This document shows, one piece after another, positions 1-10,503 of a stretch of 64,000 bases of DNA. Position 1 is the first letter of the stretch. Each line of letters begins with the position of its first letter. The notes below the pieces were generated by a model. That model was not told the origin of the DNA and did no database searches. It worked only from the letters and a program-made list of their open reading frames with translations. The translations under genes and the position numbers were made by a program. The DNA is from Streptomyces yatensis (GTDB lineage Bacteria; Actinomycetota; Actinomycetes; Streptomycetales; Streptomycetaceae), in contig NZ_CP072941.1 in assembly GCF_018069625.1 (NCBI RefSeq), positions 3,534,001-3,598,000 on the forward strand. Reading direction: 5' to 3'.

Positions 1-1326
<1,326 letters not shown>

Positions 1327-1360
1327 GGGCTCGGTCTCTCTTCTTCTCTCGGTCCTGGTC

Positions 1361-3220
1361 TCAGTCGTCTTCGCCGTCGCCGAAGTCCGGGCGGGTGTCG
1401 CGCGCCGCCAGGATCTCGTCATTGGAGGTGCCGGCCGCGACCATCGGCCAGACCATGGCGTCCTCGTGGACGATGAAGTCCACGACCACCGGGCGGTCGT
1501 TGATCGCGTTGGCCTTCTCGATCACGGCGTCGAGGTCGGCCGGGTCCTCGCAGCGCAGCCCGACACAGCCCATGGCCTCGGAGAGCTTGACGAAGTCGGG
1601 AACGCGGGTGCCCGCGCTCTGCTGGGCGGGGGCGTCGGGGCCCGAGTGCAGGACCGTGTTGGAGTAGCGCTGGTTGTAGAAGAGGGTCTGCCACTGGCGG
1701 ACCATGCCCAGCGCGCCGTTGTTGATGATCGCGACCTTGATCGGGATGTTGTTCAGCGCACAGGTGACCAGCTCCTGGTTGGTCATCTGGAAGCAGCCGT
1801 CACCGTCGATCGCCCAGACCGTACGGCCCTCGCCGGCACCGGCCTTGGCGCCCATGGCGGCCGGGACGGCGTAGCCCATCGTCCCGGCGCCGCCGGAGTT
1901 CAGCCAGCTGGCGGGTGTCTCGTAGTCGATGAAGTGGGCGGCCCACATCTGGTGCTGGCCGACGCCCGCGGCGAAGATCGTGCCCTCCGGAGCGAGCTGC
2001 CCGATCCGCTGGATGACCTGCTGCGGGGAGAGGCTGCCGTCGGCGGGCTGGTCGTAGCCGAGCGGGTAGGTCTCCCGCCACCGGTTCAGGTCCTCCCACC
2101 AGCCGCTGTAGTCACCGGCGTGGCCCGCGTCGTGCTCGGCCTGGACGGCGACGACCAGGTCCGCGATGACCTCGCGGGCGTCTCCGACGATGGGCACGTC
2201 GGCGGCACGGTTCTTACCGATCTCGGCCGGGTCGATATCCGCGTGGACGATCTTGGCGTAGGGGGCGAAGGAGTCCAGCTTGCCGGTGACGCGGTCGTCG
2301 AAGCGGGCTCCGAGCGCCACGATCAGATCGGCCTTCTGCAGGGCGGTCACGGCGGCGACGGTGCCGTGCATGCCCGGCATGCCCAGGTGGAGGTGGTGGG
2401 TGTCGGGGAAGGCGCCCAGCGCCATCAGGGTGGTGGTGACCGGCGCCCCGGTCAGCTCGGCCAGCACCTTCAGCTCGGCGGTGGCCCGCGCCTTGAGCAC
2501 ACCGCCGCCGACGTACAGCACCGGGCGCTCGGCCTGGGTGAGCAGGCGGGCGGCCTCGCGGATCTGCTTGGCGTGCGGCTTGGTGACCGGGCGGTAGCCG
2601 GGCAGATCGATCTGCGCCGGCCAGGAGAAGGTGGTCTGCGCCTGGAGCACGTCCTTGGGGATGTCGACCAGGACCGGGCCGGGACGGCCGGTGGAGGCGA
2701 TGTGGAACGCCTCGGCGATCGTGCGGGGGATGTCCTCGGCCTTGGTGACCAGGAAGTTGTGCTTGGTGATCGGCATGGTGATGCCGCAGATGTCCGCCTC
2801 CTGGAAGGCGTCCGTACCGATGGCCTTGGACGCCACCTGGCCGGTGATCGCGACGATCGGGACCGAGTCCATATGGGCGTCGCCGATGGGGGTGACCAGG
2901 TTGGTGGCTCCGGGGCCCGAGGTCGCCATGCAGACGCCGACCTTGCCGGTGGCCTGGGCGTAGCCGGTGGCGGCGTGGCCCGCGCCCTGCTCATGGCGGA
3001 CGAGCACATGCCGGACCTTCGAGGAGTCCATCATCGGGTCGTAGGCGGGGAGGATCGTGCCACCGGGGATGCCGAAGACGGTGTCGGCACCCACTTCCTC
3101 GAGGGAACGGATGAGGGACTGCGCGCCCGTGACGTGCTCGACGGGGGCGGACTGCGGTCCGCCGCTACGGGGCCGAGGCTGGGGGTGATGGGACCCGGGG
3201 GCCTGCTCGGTCATCGGCAT
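1361..3220 (-). CDS. ilvB: Acetolactate synthase large (catalytic) subunit
   Basis: Thiamine-diphosphate enzyme condensing two pyruvates, or pyruvate with 2-oxobutyrate, at the entry to branched-chain amino acid synthesis. At 619 aa it is normal length. The three TPP-enzyme domains are visible: the N-terminal pyrimidine-binding domain with [13 protein letters not shown] and the catalytic Glu in [15 protein letters not shown] (about residue 77), a central FAD/Rossmann-like domain, and the C-terminal diphosphate domain with the GDG...NN motif ([13 protein letters not shown] ... ALNN). The first about 28 residues are a Pro/Gly-rich extension typical of actinobacterial IlvB. ATG at 3220 is taken; ATG at 3214 is equally possible. 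It is preceded by a leader peptide and attenuator. Confidence 0.96.
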   Translation of the reverse strand: MPMTEQAPGSHHPQPRPRSGGPQSAPVEHVTGAQSLIRSLEEVGADTVFGIPGGTILPAYDPMMDSSKVRHVLVRHEQGAGHAATGYAQATGKVGVCMATSGPGATNLVTPIGDAHMDSVPIVAITGQVASKAIGTDAFQEADICGITMPITKHNFLVTKAEDIPRTIAEAFHIASTGRPGPVLVDIPKDVLQAQTTFSWPAQIDLPGYRPVTKPHAKQIREAARLLTQAERPVLYVGGGVLKARATAELKVLAELTGAPVTTTLMALGAFPDTHHLHLGMPGMHGTVAAVTALQKADLIVALGARFDDRVTGKLDSFAPYAKIVHADIDPAEIGKNRAADVPIVGDAREVIADLVVAVQAEHDAGHAGDYSGWWEDLNRWRETYPLGYDQPADGSLSPQQVIQRIGQLAPEGTIFAAGVGQHQMWAAHFIDYETPASWLNSGGAGTMGYAVPAAMGAKAGAGEGRTVWAIDGDGCFQMTNQELVTCALNNIPIKVAIINNGALGMVRQWQTLFYNQRYSNTVLHSGPDAPAQQSAGTRVPDFVKLSEAMGCVGLRCEDPADLDAVIEKANAINDRPVVVDFIVHEDAMVWPMVAAGTSNDEILAARDTRPDFGDGEDD

Positions 3221-3285
3221 TCTCTTCTCGAAGATGAGGTTCGGTGCGGGAGGGTGAGGGCGGGCGGTGCACCGGGTGCCGGTGC

Positions 3286-3322
3286 AACAAAAAACCCCTC
3301 GTGCCGTAAGGCAAGCGAGGGG
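3286..3322 (-). terminator. ilvB attenuator terminator
   Basis: Read on the minus strand, CCCCTCG at 3322-3316 pairs with CGAGGGG at 3301-3295. An inner TGCC/GGCA stem lies at 3313-3302, and the hairpin is followed directly by TTTTTTGTTG. It is a textbook intrinsic terminator placed between the leader peptide and ilvB. Ribosome stalling on the leader's Ile/Leu/Val codons would be expected to prevent it forming. Confidence 0.88.
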
Positions 3323-3363
3323 AGCGCGCCGGTGAGGGTCCGCAGGGCTTCAACGGGCCCTGC

Positions 3364-3405
3364 TCAGCCGACGCGCTGTCCAAGTACGAGAATTCGGGTG
3401 CGCAT
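3364..3405 (-). CDS. ilvB leader peptide, 13 aa (attenuation)
   Basis: The short ORF reads MRTRILVLGQRVG then TGA. Six of its 13 codons are Ile, Leu or Val, five of them between residues 5 and 8 plus residue 12. The terminator follows about 40 bases later, before ilvB. Branched-chain leader peptides before ilvB are known in Actinobacteria. Scarcity of charged branched-chain tRNAs would stall ribosomes here and relieve termination. It is too short for ordinary ORF calling. Confidence 0.85.
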   Translation of the reverse strand: MRTRILVLGQRVG

Positions 3406-3412
3406 GGCTCCG

Positions 3413-3442
3413 ACCCTCCCCCCGGCGCACATCGGGTGTCAA
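3413..3442 (-). promoter_or_regulatory. Probable ilvBNC promoter, giving a leaderless leader ORF
   Basis: A perfect -35 TTGACA (3442-3437) is followed after 18 bases by GAGGGT (3418-3413), which keeps the conserved A2 and T6 of the -10. The predicted transcript start falls at about 3406, next to the leader ATG at 3405. The -35 overlaps the stop codon of the upstream GGDEF gene. This is inferred from sequence only. Confidence 0.5.
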
Positions 3443-6400
3443 GTGGGTGGGACGGGCGTCTCAGTATTTGAGCGGGTCGGCGGGTGGGTGTGCGGCTCCG
3501 TACGGCGCGGACCGTGGGATCCGCCATGGCCGGCGTGACCGCCGTGGCGGATCGGCAGGGCGCCGCCGACGAGCAGCGGTGGCTCCGAGCGCGGCACGGG
3601 ATAGCCGCCGCGCAGCAGGGCCCGGCGCAGCCGGTGCTCGTCCAGCGGTCCGCTGAAGGCCGCCCCCTGGGCGTGGGTGCATCCCATACCGCGCAGGGTG
3701 ACGATCTGCTCGGGCAACTCCACCCCCTCTGCGATGGACTGCATTCCGAGGTCTCCGGCGATCCTCAGCAGCCCAGCGGTGATCTTGTGGAGCCGTGAGG
3801 ACTCGACCACGCCCTCGACCAGCCCGGGGTCCAGTTTCAGCACATCGATGGGGAGCCTGCGCAGCGCCCTGATCGCGGCATAGCCGCTGCCGAAGCCGTC
3901 CAGGGCGATCCGCACCCCCAGGCGGCGCAGCGCGCCGAGGCGGTGCTCGAGCTCGTCGAGCGGCACCCGTGGATCGCTGTCGGTCAGCTCCAGGATCAGC
4001 GCGCCGGACGGCAGCCCATGGCGGGCCAGCAGGGTCTCCACGGCCTTGGGCGGCAACGACTTGTCCACCAAACGGCTCGCGGGGAGCCGCACGCAGACCG
4101 GGACCGGGTGGCCGTCGCGGCGTCGCTGGGCGGCCTGCTCGACGGCCGCCTCCAGCATCCAGCGGGACAGCTCGGCGGTGCGGGCCGTGTCCTCACCGCC
4201 CCCACGGCCGTTGTCGGCGACCCGGAGGAACTCGGCGGGGGTGAACAGGATCCCCTGGGCCGAGCGCCAGCGGGCCTGCGCCGCGACCGCGGTGATCCGG
4301 CCGCTGGTCAGCTCGACGACGGGCTGGTGCAGCAGCACGAACTCCCCGTCGTGCAGCGCGGCGCGGAGTCTGGTGGCGACCTCGGCGCGACGCGCCACCT
4401 CGGCCTGCATCTGCGGTGCGTACAGCTCGACGCGGTTCTTGCCCGCGGCCTTGGCGCGGTACATCGCCAGGTCGGCGTTGCGCATCAGGGCGCCGGGGCT
4501 GGTGCCGGGCTCGGCGAAGGCGACGCCGATGCTGGCGGCCACGCGGACCTCGGTGCCGCCCTCGACCCGGTAGGGCTGGGAGAGCCGGACCCGCAGCCGG
4601 TCGGCGATCTCCATGATGCGCTGCTCTCGGGCGCCCACGTCCCCCGCGCCGTCGCCGTCGCCGATGATCAGGGCGGCGAACTCGTCGCCCCCGAGCCGGG
4701 CCGCGCAGTCGCCGGACCCGGACCGCACGGACTCCTGGAGCCGGCGGGCGGCCTGGACCAGCAGCTCGTCACCGGCGTGGTGGCCGACGGTGTCGTTGAC
4801 CGCCTTGAAGCCGTCGAGGTCGATGAAGAACACGGCGGTGCCGGCGTCCGTACGGCGGCGGCCTCCGACGGCGTGCCGGACCCGCCGGGTGAACAGGGCG
4901 CGGTTGGGCAGATCGGTGAGCGGGTCGTGCTCGGCGTTGTGCTGCAGCTGGGCCTGGAGCCGGACCCGCTCGGTGACATCGCGGCTGTTGAAGATCAGGC
5001 CGCCGTGGTGGCGGTTGATCGTGGACTCCACGTTGAGCCAGTCGCCGGAGCCGGAGCGGAAGCGGCATTCGATGCGCGTCGTGGGCTCCTCGCCCGGTGA
5101 GGCGGCCAGGAACCGGCGGACCTCGTGGACCACCGATCCGAGGTCCTCGGGGTGGATGAGCGAGGCCAGCTCGGAGCCGACCATCTCGTCCGCGTCGCGG
5201 CCGTAGACCCCGGTGGCGGCCGGGCTGACGTAGCGCAGGATTCCGGTGGGTGCGGCGATCATGATCACATCGCTGGAGCTCTGCACCAGGGACCGGAAGT
5301 GATTCTCCTTCTCGGCGAGTTCCTGGGTGAGCCTGATGTTGTCCATCAGCATGATCGCTTGTCGGACGACGAGCGCGAGTACGACCGCGCAGGCGGTGGA
5401 GAGCACCACCCCGTCGATCGGACGGCCGTCCATCACGTTGAACAGGACCCCCAGGGTGCAGACGGCGGCGGCGAGATACGGCGCGAGTGCGGCGAGCGAG
5501 CCCGCGATGGGGACGCTCTGCTGCGCGGGGCGGCGCGCCGACGGCGGCTCCTGGGCGGCCTCGCGGCGGGCCACCCACGGGGCGTAGGCCAGCAGCGCGG
5601 AACCGGCGAACCATCCGGCGTCGAGTATCTGCCCGGAGCGGTAGTGCTCGCGCAGCAGCGGTGAGGTGAACAACGCGTCGCACAACACGGTGAGCGCGAA
5701 GGCGGCGATCGCGGTGTTGACCGCGGAGCGGTTGCCCGTCGAGCGCCGGAAGTGGAGCACGATCACCATGCTGACGAGCACGATGTCCAGCAGCGGATAG
5801 GCGAGCGCCAGGGCCCCGCGGGCCACGGAGGCGCCGTCCCCCCCGAACTGCCCGGTGTGGGCGAGCGCGAGGCTCCAGGAGAGGGTCACCAGCGATCCGG
5901 CGATCAGCCAGGCGTCCAGCCCCAGGCAGATCCACCGGGCCCGGCTGGTGGGGCGCTTGGCGAGCACCAGCATCCCGACGATGGCGGGCGGGGCGAAGAG
6001 CAGGAAGCAGAAGTCGGCGGCGGACGGGGTCGGTACGGGGCGGCCGAGCACCACCTCGTACCAGCCCCATACGGCGTTCCCCAGCGCGGCCATGGCCGAG
6101 GAGGCGGCGAACAGCAGCCAGGCCGGGCGGAGTCGGCCGGCGTGCCGGCGGCCGTGCCACAGACAGGACACCGCGGCGGCGAGCGCTGCCGCGCTCAGCC
6201 CGAAGTCACCCATGAAGAGGGCGAGTTCGGTCGATCCCCAGCCGAGGATCGCACCCGCCGCATAGCCGCCGCAGACCAGGGCGAGGACCACTTGCGGTAA
6301 CAGCCCGGCACCGCCGCCGGAGACCGACGGCCGCGCGAGCACCGCTCCCGTGGCGCTCACTGGACTGCCATCCACTGCGTGGCGGACCACTGGCGCCGCG

Positions 6401-6549
6401 GGGACCCCGGGAGCGGTATCCCCGTGGGCCTCATCGAGTTGGAGATCCGCGCGGCTGCGCGGAAATGTCGCGGTCGACGCCTGAGCTGCGTCGGGTTGTC
6501 GGTCCATCGGCCATACATCGCCCGTCGCCCCCCTCGAGTTCCGGTCCAT
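3439..6549 (-). CDS. Membrane PAS-GGDEF protein with degenerate EAL domain
   Basis: Cyclic-di-GMP signalling protein, 1036 aa. Residues about 85-405 form a polytopic membrane sensor of roughly eight to ten helices. A PAS domain follows at about 415-530 (SLVQSSSDVIM ... NSRDVTERV). The GGDEF domain spans about 540-710 with intact ARLGGDEF at 618-624, and an EAL-type domain spans about 725-980. The EAL domain lacks key residues: the EAL signature is replaced by AAQAR at 757-760, and the DDFG metal motif reads DGFG at 884-887. This predicts a diguanylate cyclase with a non-catalytic, possibly c-di-GMP-binding EAL fold. I recall S. coelicolor having a c-di-GMP gene beside ilvB, possibly the orthologue. 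The first about 80 residues are low complexity and the exact start is uncertain (Met1 or Met15). Confidence 0.9.
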   Translation of the reverse strand: MDRNSRGATGDVWPMDRQPDAAQASTATFPRSRADLQLDEAHGDTAPGVPAAPVVRHAVDGSPVSATGAVLARPSVSGGGAGLLPQVVLALVCGGYAAGAILGWGSTELALFMGDFGLSAAALAAAVSCLWHGRRHAGRLRPAWLLFAASSAMAALGNAVWGWYEVVLGRPVPTPSAADFCFLLFAPPAIVGMLVLAKRPTSRARWICLGLDAWLIAGSLVTLSWSLALAHTGQFGGDGASVARGALALAYPLLDIVLVSMVIVLHFRRSTGNRSAVNTAIAAFALTVLCDALFTSPLLREHYRSGQILDAGWFAGSALLAYAPWVARREAAQEPPSARRPAQQSVPIAGSLAALAPYLAAAVCTLGVLFNVMDGRPIDGVVLSTACAVVLALVVRQAIMLMDNIRLTQELAEKENHFRSLVQSSSDVIMIAAPTGILRYVSPAATGVYGRDADEMVGSELASLIHPEDLGSVVHEVRRFLAASPGEEPTTRIECRFRSGSGDWLNVESTINRHHGGLIFNSRDVTERVRLQAQLQHNAEHDPLTDLPNRALFTRRVRHAVGGRRRTDAGTAVFFIDLDGFKAVNDTVGHHAGDELLVQAARRLQESVRSGSGDCAARLGGDEFAALIIGDGDGAGDVGAREQRIMEIADRLRVRLSQPYRVEGGTEVRVAASIGVAFAEPGTSPGALMRNADLAMYRAKAAGKNRVELYAPQMQAEVARRAEVATRLRAALHDGEFVLLHQPVVELTSGRITAVAAQARWRSAQGILFTPAEFLRVADNGRGGGEDTARTAELSRWMLEAAVEQAAQRRRDGHPVPVCVRLPASRLVDKSLPPKAVETLLARHGLPSGALILELTDSDPRVPLDELEHRLGALRRLGVRIALDGFGSGYAAIRALRRLPIDVLKLDPGLVEGVVESSRLHKITAGLLRIAGDLGMQSIAEGVELPEQIVTLRGMGCTHAQGAAFSGPLDEHRLRRALLRGGYPVPRSEPPLLVGGALPIRHGGHAGHGGSHGPRRTEPHTHPPTRSNTETPVPPT

Positions 6550-6706
6550 CGCTGACGCCGTCAGGTCAGTGGCGCAGCCCCCGCTCGGGACGATACACCA
6601 GACTGGTCACTCAGGGACATAGGCCACCTACGGTCCGTAACCGACTACGGCGTTGTATATACGCAGTGGAGTCAATCGGTGCCTGTATGTGCTTCCAGAG
6701 GCATGT

Positions 6707-7705
6707 CTACCCCGTCGTGGCGACGAGATGTGCCAGCGACTCGCCGCGCGCGAAGCGGTGCAGCTGATCCCTCAACAGCCGCTTGGCGCGCGGGAGGAAG
6801 GCCGACGTGGGGCCGCCCACATGCGGGGAGATGAGCACCCCTGGAGCGTGCCACAGCGGATGCCCGGCGGGCAGTGGTTCGGGGTCGGTCACATCGAGCG
6901 CGGCCCGCAGCCGGCCCGACTCCACCTCTGTGAGCAGGGCCTTGGTGTCCACGACCCCACCACGGGAGACGTTCACCAGCAGCGCCCCGTCCTTCATCCG
7001 CGACAGGAACTCCGCCCCGGCCAGGCCGCGGGTGCCCTCGGTGAGCGGGGTCACCAGCACCACCACATCGGCTTCCGGAAGCAATCGGGGCAGTTCGTCG
7101 ATCGGATGCACCGGGCCGCGCTCGGTCGTGCGCGGGGAGCGCGCGACGCGCGCCACCCGCTCGCACTCAAAGGGTACGAGCCGGTCCTCGATCGCGCTGC
7201 CGATGGCCCCGTAGCCGACGATCAGTACGGACTTGTCGGCGAGCGCCGGACGGAAGCCGGAGCGCCACTCCTCGGCGTCCTGGCCCCGGACGAAGTCGGG
7301 GATACCGCGCAGCGAGGCCAGGATGAGGGTGAGGGCGAGCTCGGCGGTACTCGCGTCGTGCACCCCTCGTGCGTTGCACAGCCGCACCCCGGGCGCGAGA
7401 TCCGCCAGCGCGGGCTTGATGTGGTCTATTCCGGCGGTGAGGGTCTGCACCACCCGCAGGTTGGTCATGGCCGTCAGCGGGCGGGTGCACACCTGCGGCG
7501 GCTTCATGTACGGGACGCAGTAGAACGCGCAGCGCGCCGGGTCGGTGGGGAAGTCGGGGCCGCCGTCCCAGTGGGCGTATTCGAGGGAGTCGGGCAGGCC
7601 GTCGATCTCCTCGGGCGGGATGGGCAGCCACACCAGGTCGCGCGCTTCGGATGAACCCTGAGTCGCATCGTGCTGGCGGAACGTATCGCTGTGATCTGCA
7701 CTCAT
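6707..7705 (-). CDS. D-isomer-specific 2-hydroxyacid dehydrogenase
   Basis: NAD(P)-dependent oxidoreductase of the SerA/GyaR family, 332 aa. VGYGAIGSAIEDRL at about 167-180 is the dinucleotide-binding loop. The catalytic triad is present: Arg in NVSRGGVVDT, Glu in DVTDPEPLPAGHPLW and His in ISPHVGGPT. It lacks the C-terminal ACT or ASB domains of phosphoglycerate dehydrogenase, so it is probably a glyoxylate/hydroxypyruvate-type or unassigned 2-ketoacid reductase. It is divergently transcribed from the aldo/keto reductase at 7782, with about 76 bases between starts. Substrate cannot be told from sequence. Confidence 0.9.
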   Translation of the reverse strand: MSADHSDTFRQHDATQGSSEARDLVWLPIPPEEIDGLPDSLEYAHWDGGPDFPTDPARCAFYCVPYMKPPQVCTRPLTAMTNLRVVQTLTAGIDHIKPALADLAPGVRLCNARGVHDASTAELALTLILASLRGIPDFVRGQDAEEWRSGFRPALADKSVLIVGYGAIGSAIEDRLVPFECERVARVARSPRTTERGPVHPIDELPRLLPEADVVVLVTPLTEGTRGLAGAEFLSRMKDGALLVNVSRGGVVDTKALLTEVESGRLRAALDVTDPEPLPAGHPLWHAPGVLISPHVGGPTSAFLPRAKRLLRDQLHRFARGESLAHLVATTG

Positions 7706-7781
7706 GCCAGGAGGCTATGCGATCACCGGCAGCCCGCAGAGGTTAGTTTGGGGTCCGAGGGAACGGGAGGGGTCAGGCGAG

Positions 7782-8780
7782 GTGAAGCGCAGGAAAATCG
7801 GAGCGGCGGCGCTCGAAGTGGGTGCGATCGGCCTGGGGTGCATGCCGATGAGCTGGGCGTACACCGCTTCGCAGCGCAGCGGCGAGACTTCGGTGCGCGC
7901 CGTGCACACCGCGCTCGACTCGGGCGCGAGCCTGCTGGACACCGCCGACATGTACGGCCCCTTCACCAATGAGCTGCTGGTGGGGCGGGTGCTCAAGGAG
8001 CGGCGGGCGGACGCCTTCGTGTCCACCAAATGCGGGCTGCTGGTGGGCGAGCAGCACATCGTGGCCAACGGGCGGCCCGGCTATGTGAAACGGGCCTGCG
8101 ACGCCTCGCTGCGCCGGCTGCAGACCGATGTGATCGACCTGTACCAGTTGCACCGGGCCGACCCGGAGGTGCCCATAGAGGAGACCTGGGGCGCGATGGC
8201 GGAGCTGGTGGCGGCCGGGAAGGTGCGGGCGCTGGGGCTGTGCGCCGTGGGCGCGCGGGCGCAGCGGAGGGCGGGCGCGCGGATGCACGACGCCACGGTG
8301 CGCCAACTGGAGCGGGTCCAGCAGGTCTTTCCGGTCAGCTGTGTACAGGCGGAGCTGTCGGTGTGGTCGCCCGACGCGCTGGAGGCGCTGGTGCCGTGGT
8401 GCGCCTCGCGCGGGGTGGGCTTCCTGGCGGCGATGCCGCTGGGCAACGGCTTCCTGAGCGGGACGCTGACCCCGGGGCAGGGCTTCGAGCCGGACGACAT
8501 GCGGGCCCGGCATCCGCGGTTCACTGCGGAGATGATGGCCGCGAACCAGCCGATCGTGGCGGGTCTGCGACGGGTCGCCCGGCGGCACGGGGACGAGGTG
8601 ACCCCGGCGCAGGTGGCCCTGGCCTGGCTGCTGGCGCAGGGGCCGCATGTGGTGCCGGTGCCGGGGACGAAGCGGGAGCGGTGGGCGGCGGAGAACTGCG
8701 CGGCGGCCGATATGGCTCTCTCGCACGAGGACCTCGCGGAGATCGCGGAGCTGCCGCCGGCGCGGGGGTCGTGGGACTGA
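7782..8780 (+). CDS. Aldo/keto reductase
   Basis: NADPH-dependent carbonyl reductase with a TIM-barrel fold, 332 aa. The catalytic tetrad is intact: Asp and Tyr in DTADMYGP, Lys in VSTKCGL, His in YQLHRAD. The C-terminal cofactor segment VPGTKRERWAAEN is typical of the YghZ/yeast YPR1-like branch. The GTG start at 7782 is preferred over an ATG at 7704: family members begin near VKRRKIGAAALEVGAIGLG, and GGAGGGG lies about 10 bases upstream. The ATG would give an odd 26-residue extension overlapping the divergent neighbour's start. The physiological substrate is unknown. Confidence 0.92.
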   Translation: MKRRKIGAAALEVGAIGLGCMPMSWAYTASQRSGETSVRAVHTALDSGASLLDTADMYGPFTNELLVGRVLKERRADAFVSTKCGLLVGEQHIVANGRPGYVKRACDASLRRLQTDVIDLYQLHRADPEVPIEETWGAMAELVAAGKVRALGLCAVGARAQRRAGARMHDATVRQLERVQQVFPVSCVQAELSVWSPDALEALVPWCASRGVGFLAAMPLGNGFLSGTLTPGQGFEPDDMRARHPRFTAEMMAANQPIVAGLRRVARRHGDEVTPAQVALAWLLAQGPHVVPVPGTKRERWAAENCAAADMALSHEDLAEIAELPPARGSWD

Positions 8781-8819
8781 GGTTGAGGTGCCGCGGGCGG
8801 GCGGCCGGGGTGGGCGCAT

Positions 8820-8887
8820 GCGCGCCTGGTCCGGGTGCGCGCTCGGTCCGGGTACGCGCGTGGTCCGGGTGCGCGCCTGGTCCGGGT
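8820..8887 (+). repeat. 17-bp tandem repeat, four units
   Basis: Units of 17 bp (consensus GCGCGCCTGGTCCGGGT) start at 8820, 8837, 8854 and 8871, each differing by one to three bases. They lie in the 199-bp gap between the aldo/keto reductase stop and the lipoprotein start. I see no terminator T-run; role unknown. Confidence 0.85.
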
Positions 8888-8979
8888 CCGGATCGGGGAT
8901 GGGAACCCGGCGCGAGGCAGCGGTGTATAAGAATCAGTGCCGTGCCGCGGCACACGTGCCCATGGAGAGGAATCCGACC

Positions 8980-10152
8980 GTGCGACGTCCTCGCGTGATC
9001 TCTGTACTCGCCGCCGCTGCCGCCGTGTTGCTCGTGGCGGGCTGCTCGTCCGACGGCGACAGCATCACCAGGCCGGGCGGCCGCTCGTCCGTGCCCTCGA
9101 AGCCGGGCGGCGGGGGCTCCTCGGGCGCGCCCTCGCCGACGGAGTCCGCGGCGCCCGCGAAGGGCTCGGTGAAGGTGGTGCGCACCCTCACCACGAAGCT
9201 GGACTCCCCTTGGGGGCTCGCACCGCTGCCCGGCGGGGATCTGCTGGTCTCCTCGCGGGACACCGGAAAGATCTTCAAGGTCTCGGCGGACACGGGGAAG
9301 AAGACCGAGGTGGGGTCCGTCCCGGGCGTCTCCGCCGCCGGTGAGGGCGGGCTGCTGGGGCTGGCCGTCTCCTCCGACTTCGGCGCGGACCACATGGTCT
9401 ACGCGTACTTCACCACCGACTCGGACAACCGCATCGTCCGCATGGTGTATGACGACAAGCGCCCCGCGGGCGATCAGCTGGGCGCCCCGGACACGATCTT
9501 CAAGGGCATCCCCAAGGGCACGATCCACAACGGCGGCCGCATCGCCTTCGGCCCGGACAAGATGCTCTACGCGGGCACGGGAGAGAGCGGCGACCGCGGG
9601 CTCGCCCAGGACATGGACTCCTTCGGCGGCAAGATCCTGCGGATGACCCCGGACGGCGAGCCCGCGCCCCGCAATCCGGACGCCCAGTCGGTCGTCTACT
9701 CCTGGGGTCACCGCAATGTGCAGGGCCTGGCCTGGGATGCGGACAAGCGGCTGTGGGCCTCCGAGTTCGGCCAGGACACCTGGGACGAGCTCAATCCGAT
9801 CGAGCCGGGCAAGAACTACGGCTGGCCGGAAGTCGAGGGCCAAGCCGGCAAGAAGGGCTTTGTCGATCCGATCGAGCAGTGGAAGCCCGAGGACGCCTCG
9901 CCGAGCGGAATCGCCTTCGCCAAGGGCTCGATCTGGATGGCGGGGCTGCGCGGTGAGCGGCTGTGGCGCATTCCGCTGAAGGGCGAGAAGCCGGTGGCGA
10001 AACCGCAGTCGTTCCTGGACGGGAAGTACGGACGGCTGCGCAGCGTGGTGGCGGCGGACGACGGGGGGCTGTGGCTGACGACGAGCAATACCGATGGGCG
10101 TGGCAAGCCGGGCAAGCAGGACGACCGGATCCTGCGGCTGGAGGTCCGCTGA
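8980..10152 (+). CDS. Lipoprotein, PQQ-type glucose/sorbosone dehydrogenase family
   Basis: Predicted membrane-anchored extracellular oxidoreductase of the soluble-glucose-dehydrogenase beta-propeller family, 390 aa. A short basic N-terminus, a hydrophobic stretch and the lipobox LLVAGC give a lipoprotein signal, followed by a Ser/Gly/Pro-rich linker to about residue 60. Propeller features include LDSPWGLAPLPGGDLLVS, EGGLLGLAV, NGGRIAFGPD, YSWGHRNVQGLAWD and SEFGQDTWDELN, the last two being diagnostic of GSDH-family proteins. The start GTG at 8980 has GGAGAGG at 9-base spacing; ATG at 8962 is the alternative. Many family members have no proven PQQ-dependent activity, so the substrate is open. 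Confidence 0.88.
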   Translation: MRRPRVISVLAAAAAVLLVAGCSSDGDSITRPGGRSSVPSKPGGGGSSGAPSPTESAAPAKGSVKVVRTLTTKLDSPWGLAPLPGGDLLVSSRDTGKIFKVSADTGKKTEVGSVPGVSAAGEGGLLGLAVSSDFGADHMVYAYFTTDSDNRIVRMVYDDKRPAGDQLGAPDTIFKGIPKGTIHNGGRIAFGPDKMLYAGTGESGDRGLAQDMDSFGGKILRMTPDGEPAPRNPDAQSVVYSWGHRNVQGLAWDADKRLWASEFGQDTWDELNPIEPGKNYGWPEVEGQAGKKGFVDPIEQWKPEDASPSGIAFAKGSIWMAGLRGERLWRIPLKGEKPVAKPQSFLDGKYGRLRSVVAADDGGLWLTTSNTDGRGKPGKQDDRILRLEVR

Positions 10153-10306
10153 GGGGGGCGTGAGGTCCGCTGAGCGGAGAGAGTCCGCTGGGCGGACGGC
10201 GAACCGGCCGATCCTGCCACCGAGTTCGGGTGGACATGTCGCGGCGTGCCCGTTCTGTGAGCGGTCTGCCTACACTGGCAGCAGCCGCACGCCTACGGGG
10301 GTCGTC

Positions 10307-10474
10307 ATGTTCAACCTCATCGAGGAGCTATTCGCGCCCGGCCGCAAGCACACCGAGGAAGAGCGCAACCGGCTGGAGTACACGCTCGACGAGACGGGGA
10401 GCAGCGACCCGGGGAAGGGCCCTGTGGACCTCGACTCCGGCCGGGTGGTGATCCGGCCCCGCGAAGAGGGCTGA
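10307..10474 (+). CDS. Small conserved actinobacterial protein (DUF6191-like), 55 aa
   Basis: The ORF starts MFNLIEELFAPGRKHTEEE and ends VDLDSGRVVIRPREEG. I believe it belongs to the short Streptomyces family listed as DUF6191, recognised from the EELFAPGRKH motif and the acidic tail ending in a V-I-R-P strand. It is soluble, acidic and has no known function. ATG at 10307 is the only sensible start. It lies 154 bases downstream of the sugar-dehydrogenase gene and just before a large tandem repeat. Confidence 0.75.
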   Translation: MFNLIEELFAPGRKHTEEERNRLEYTLDETGSSDPGKGPVDLDSGRVVIRPREEG

Positions 10475-10503
10475 CCCGGCGCAGGTCCAGCGCGCAGCGC
10501 GGA

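Noticed and set aside
6548..6570. BldD-type operator at the inverted repeat TGACGCCGTCA before the GGDEF gene
   Set aside because: The half-site spacing is three bases rather than the five I expect for BldD, so I could not support the call.
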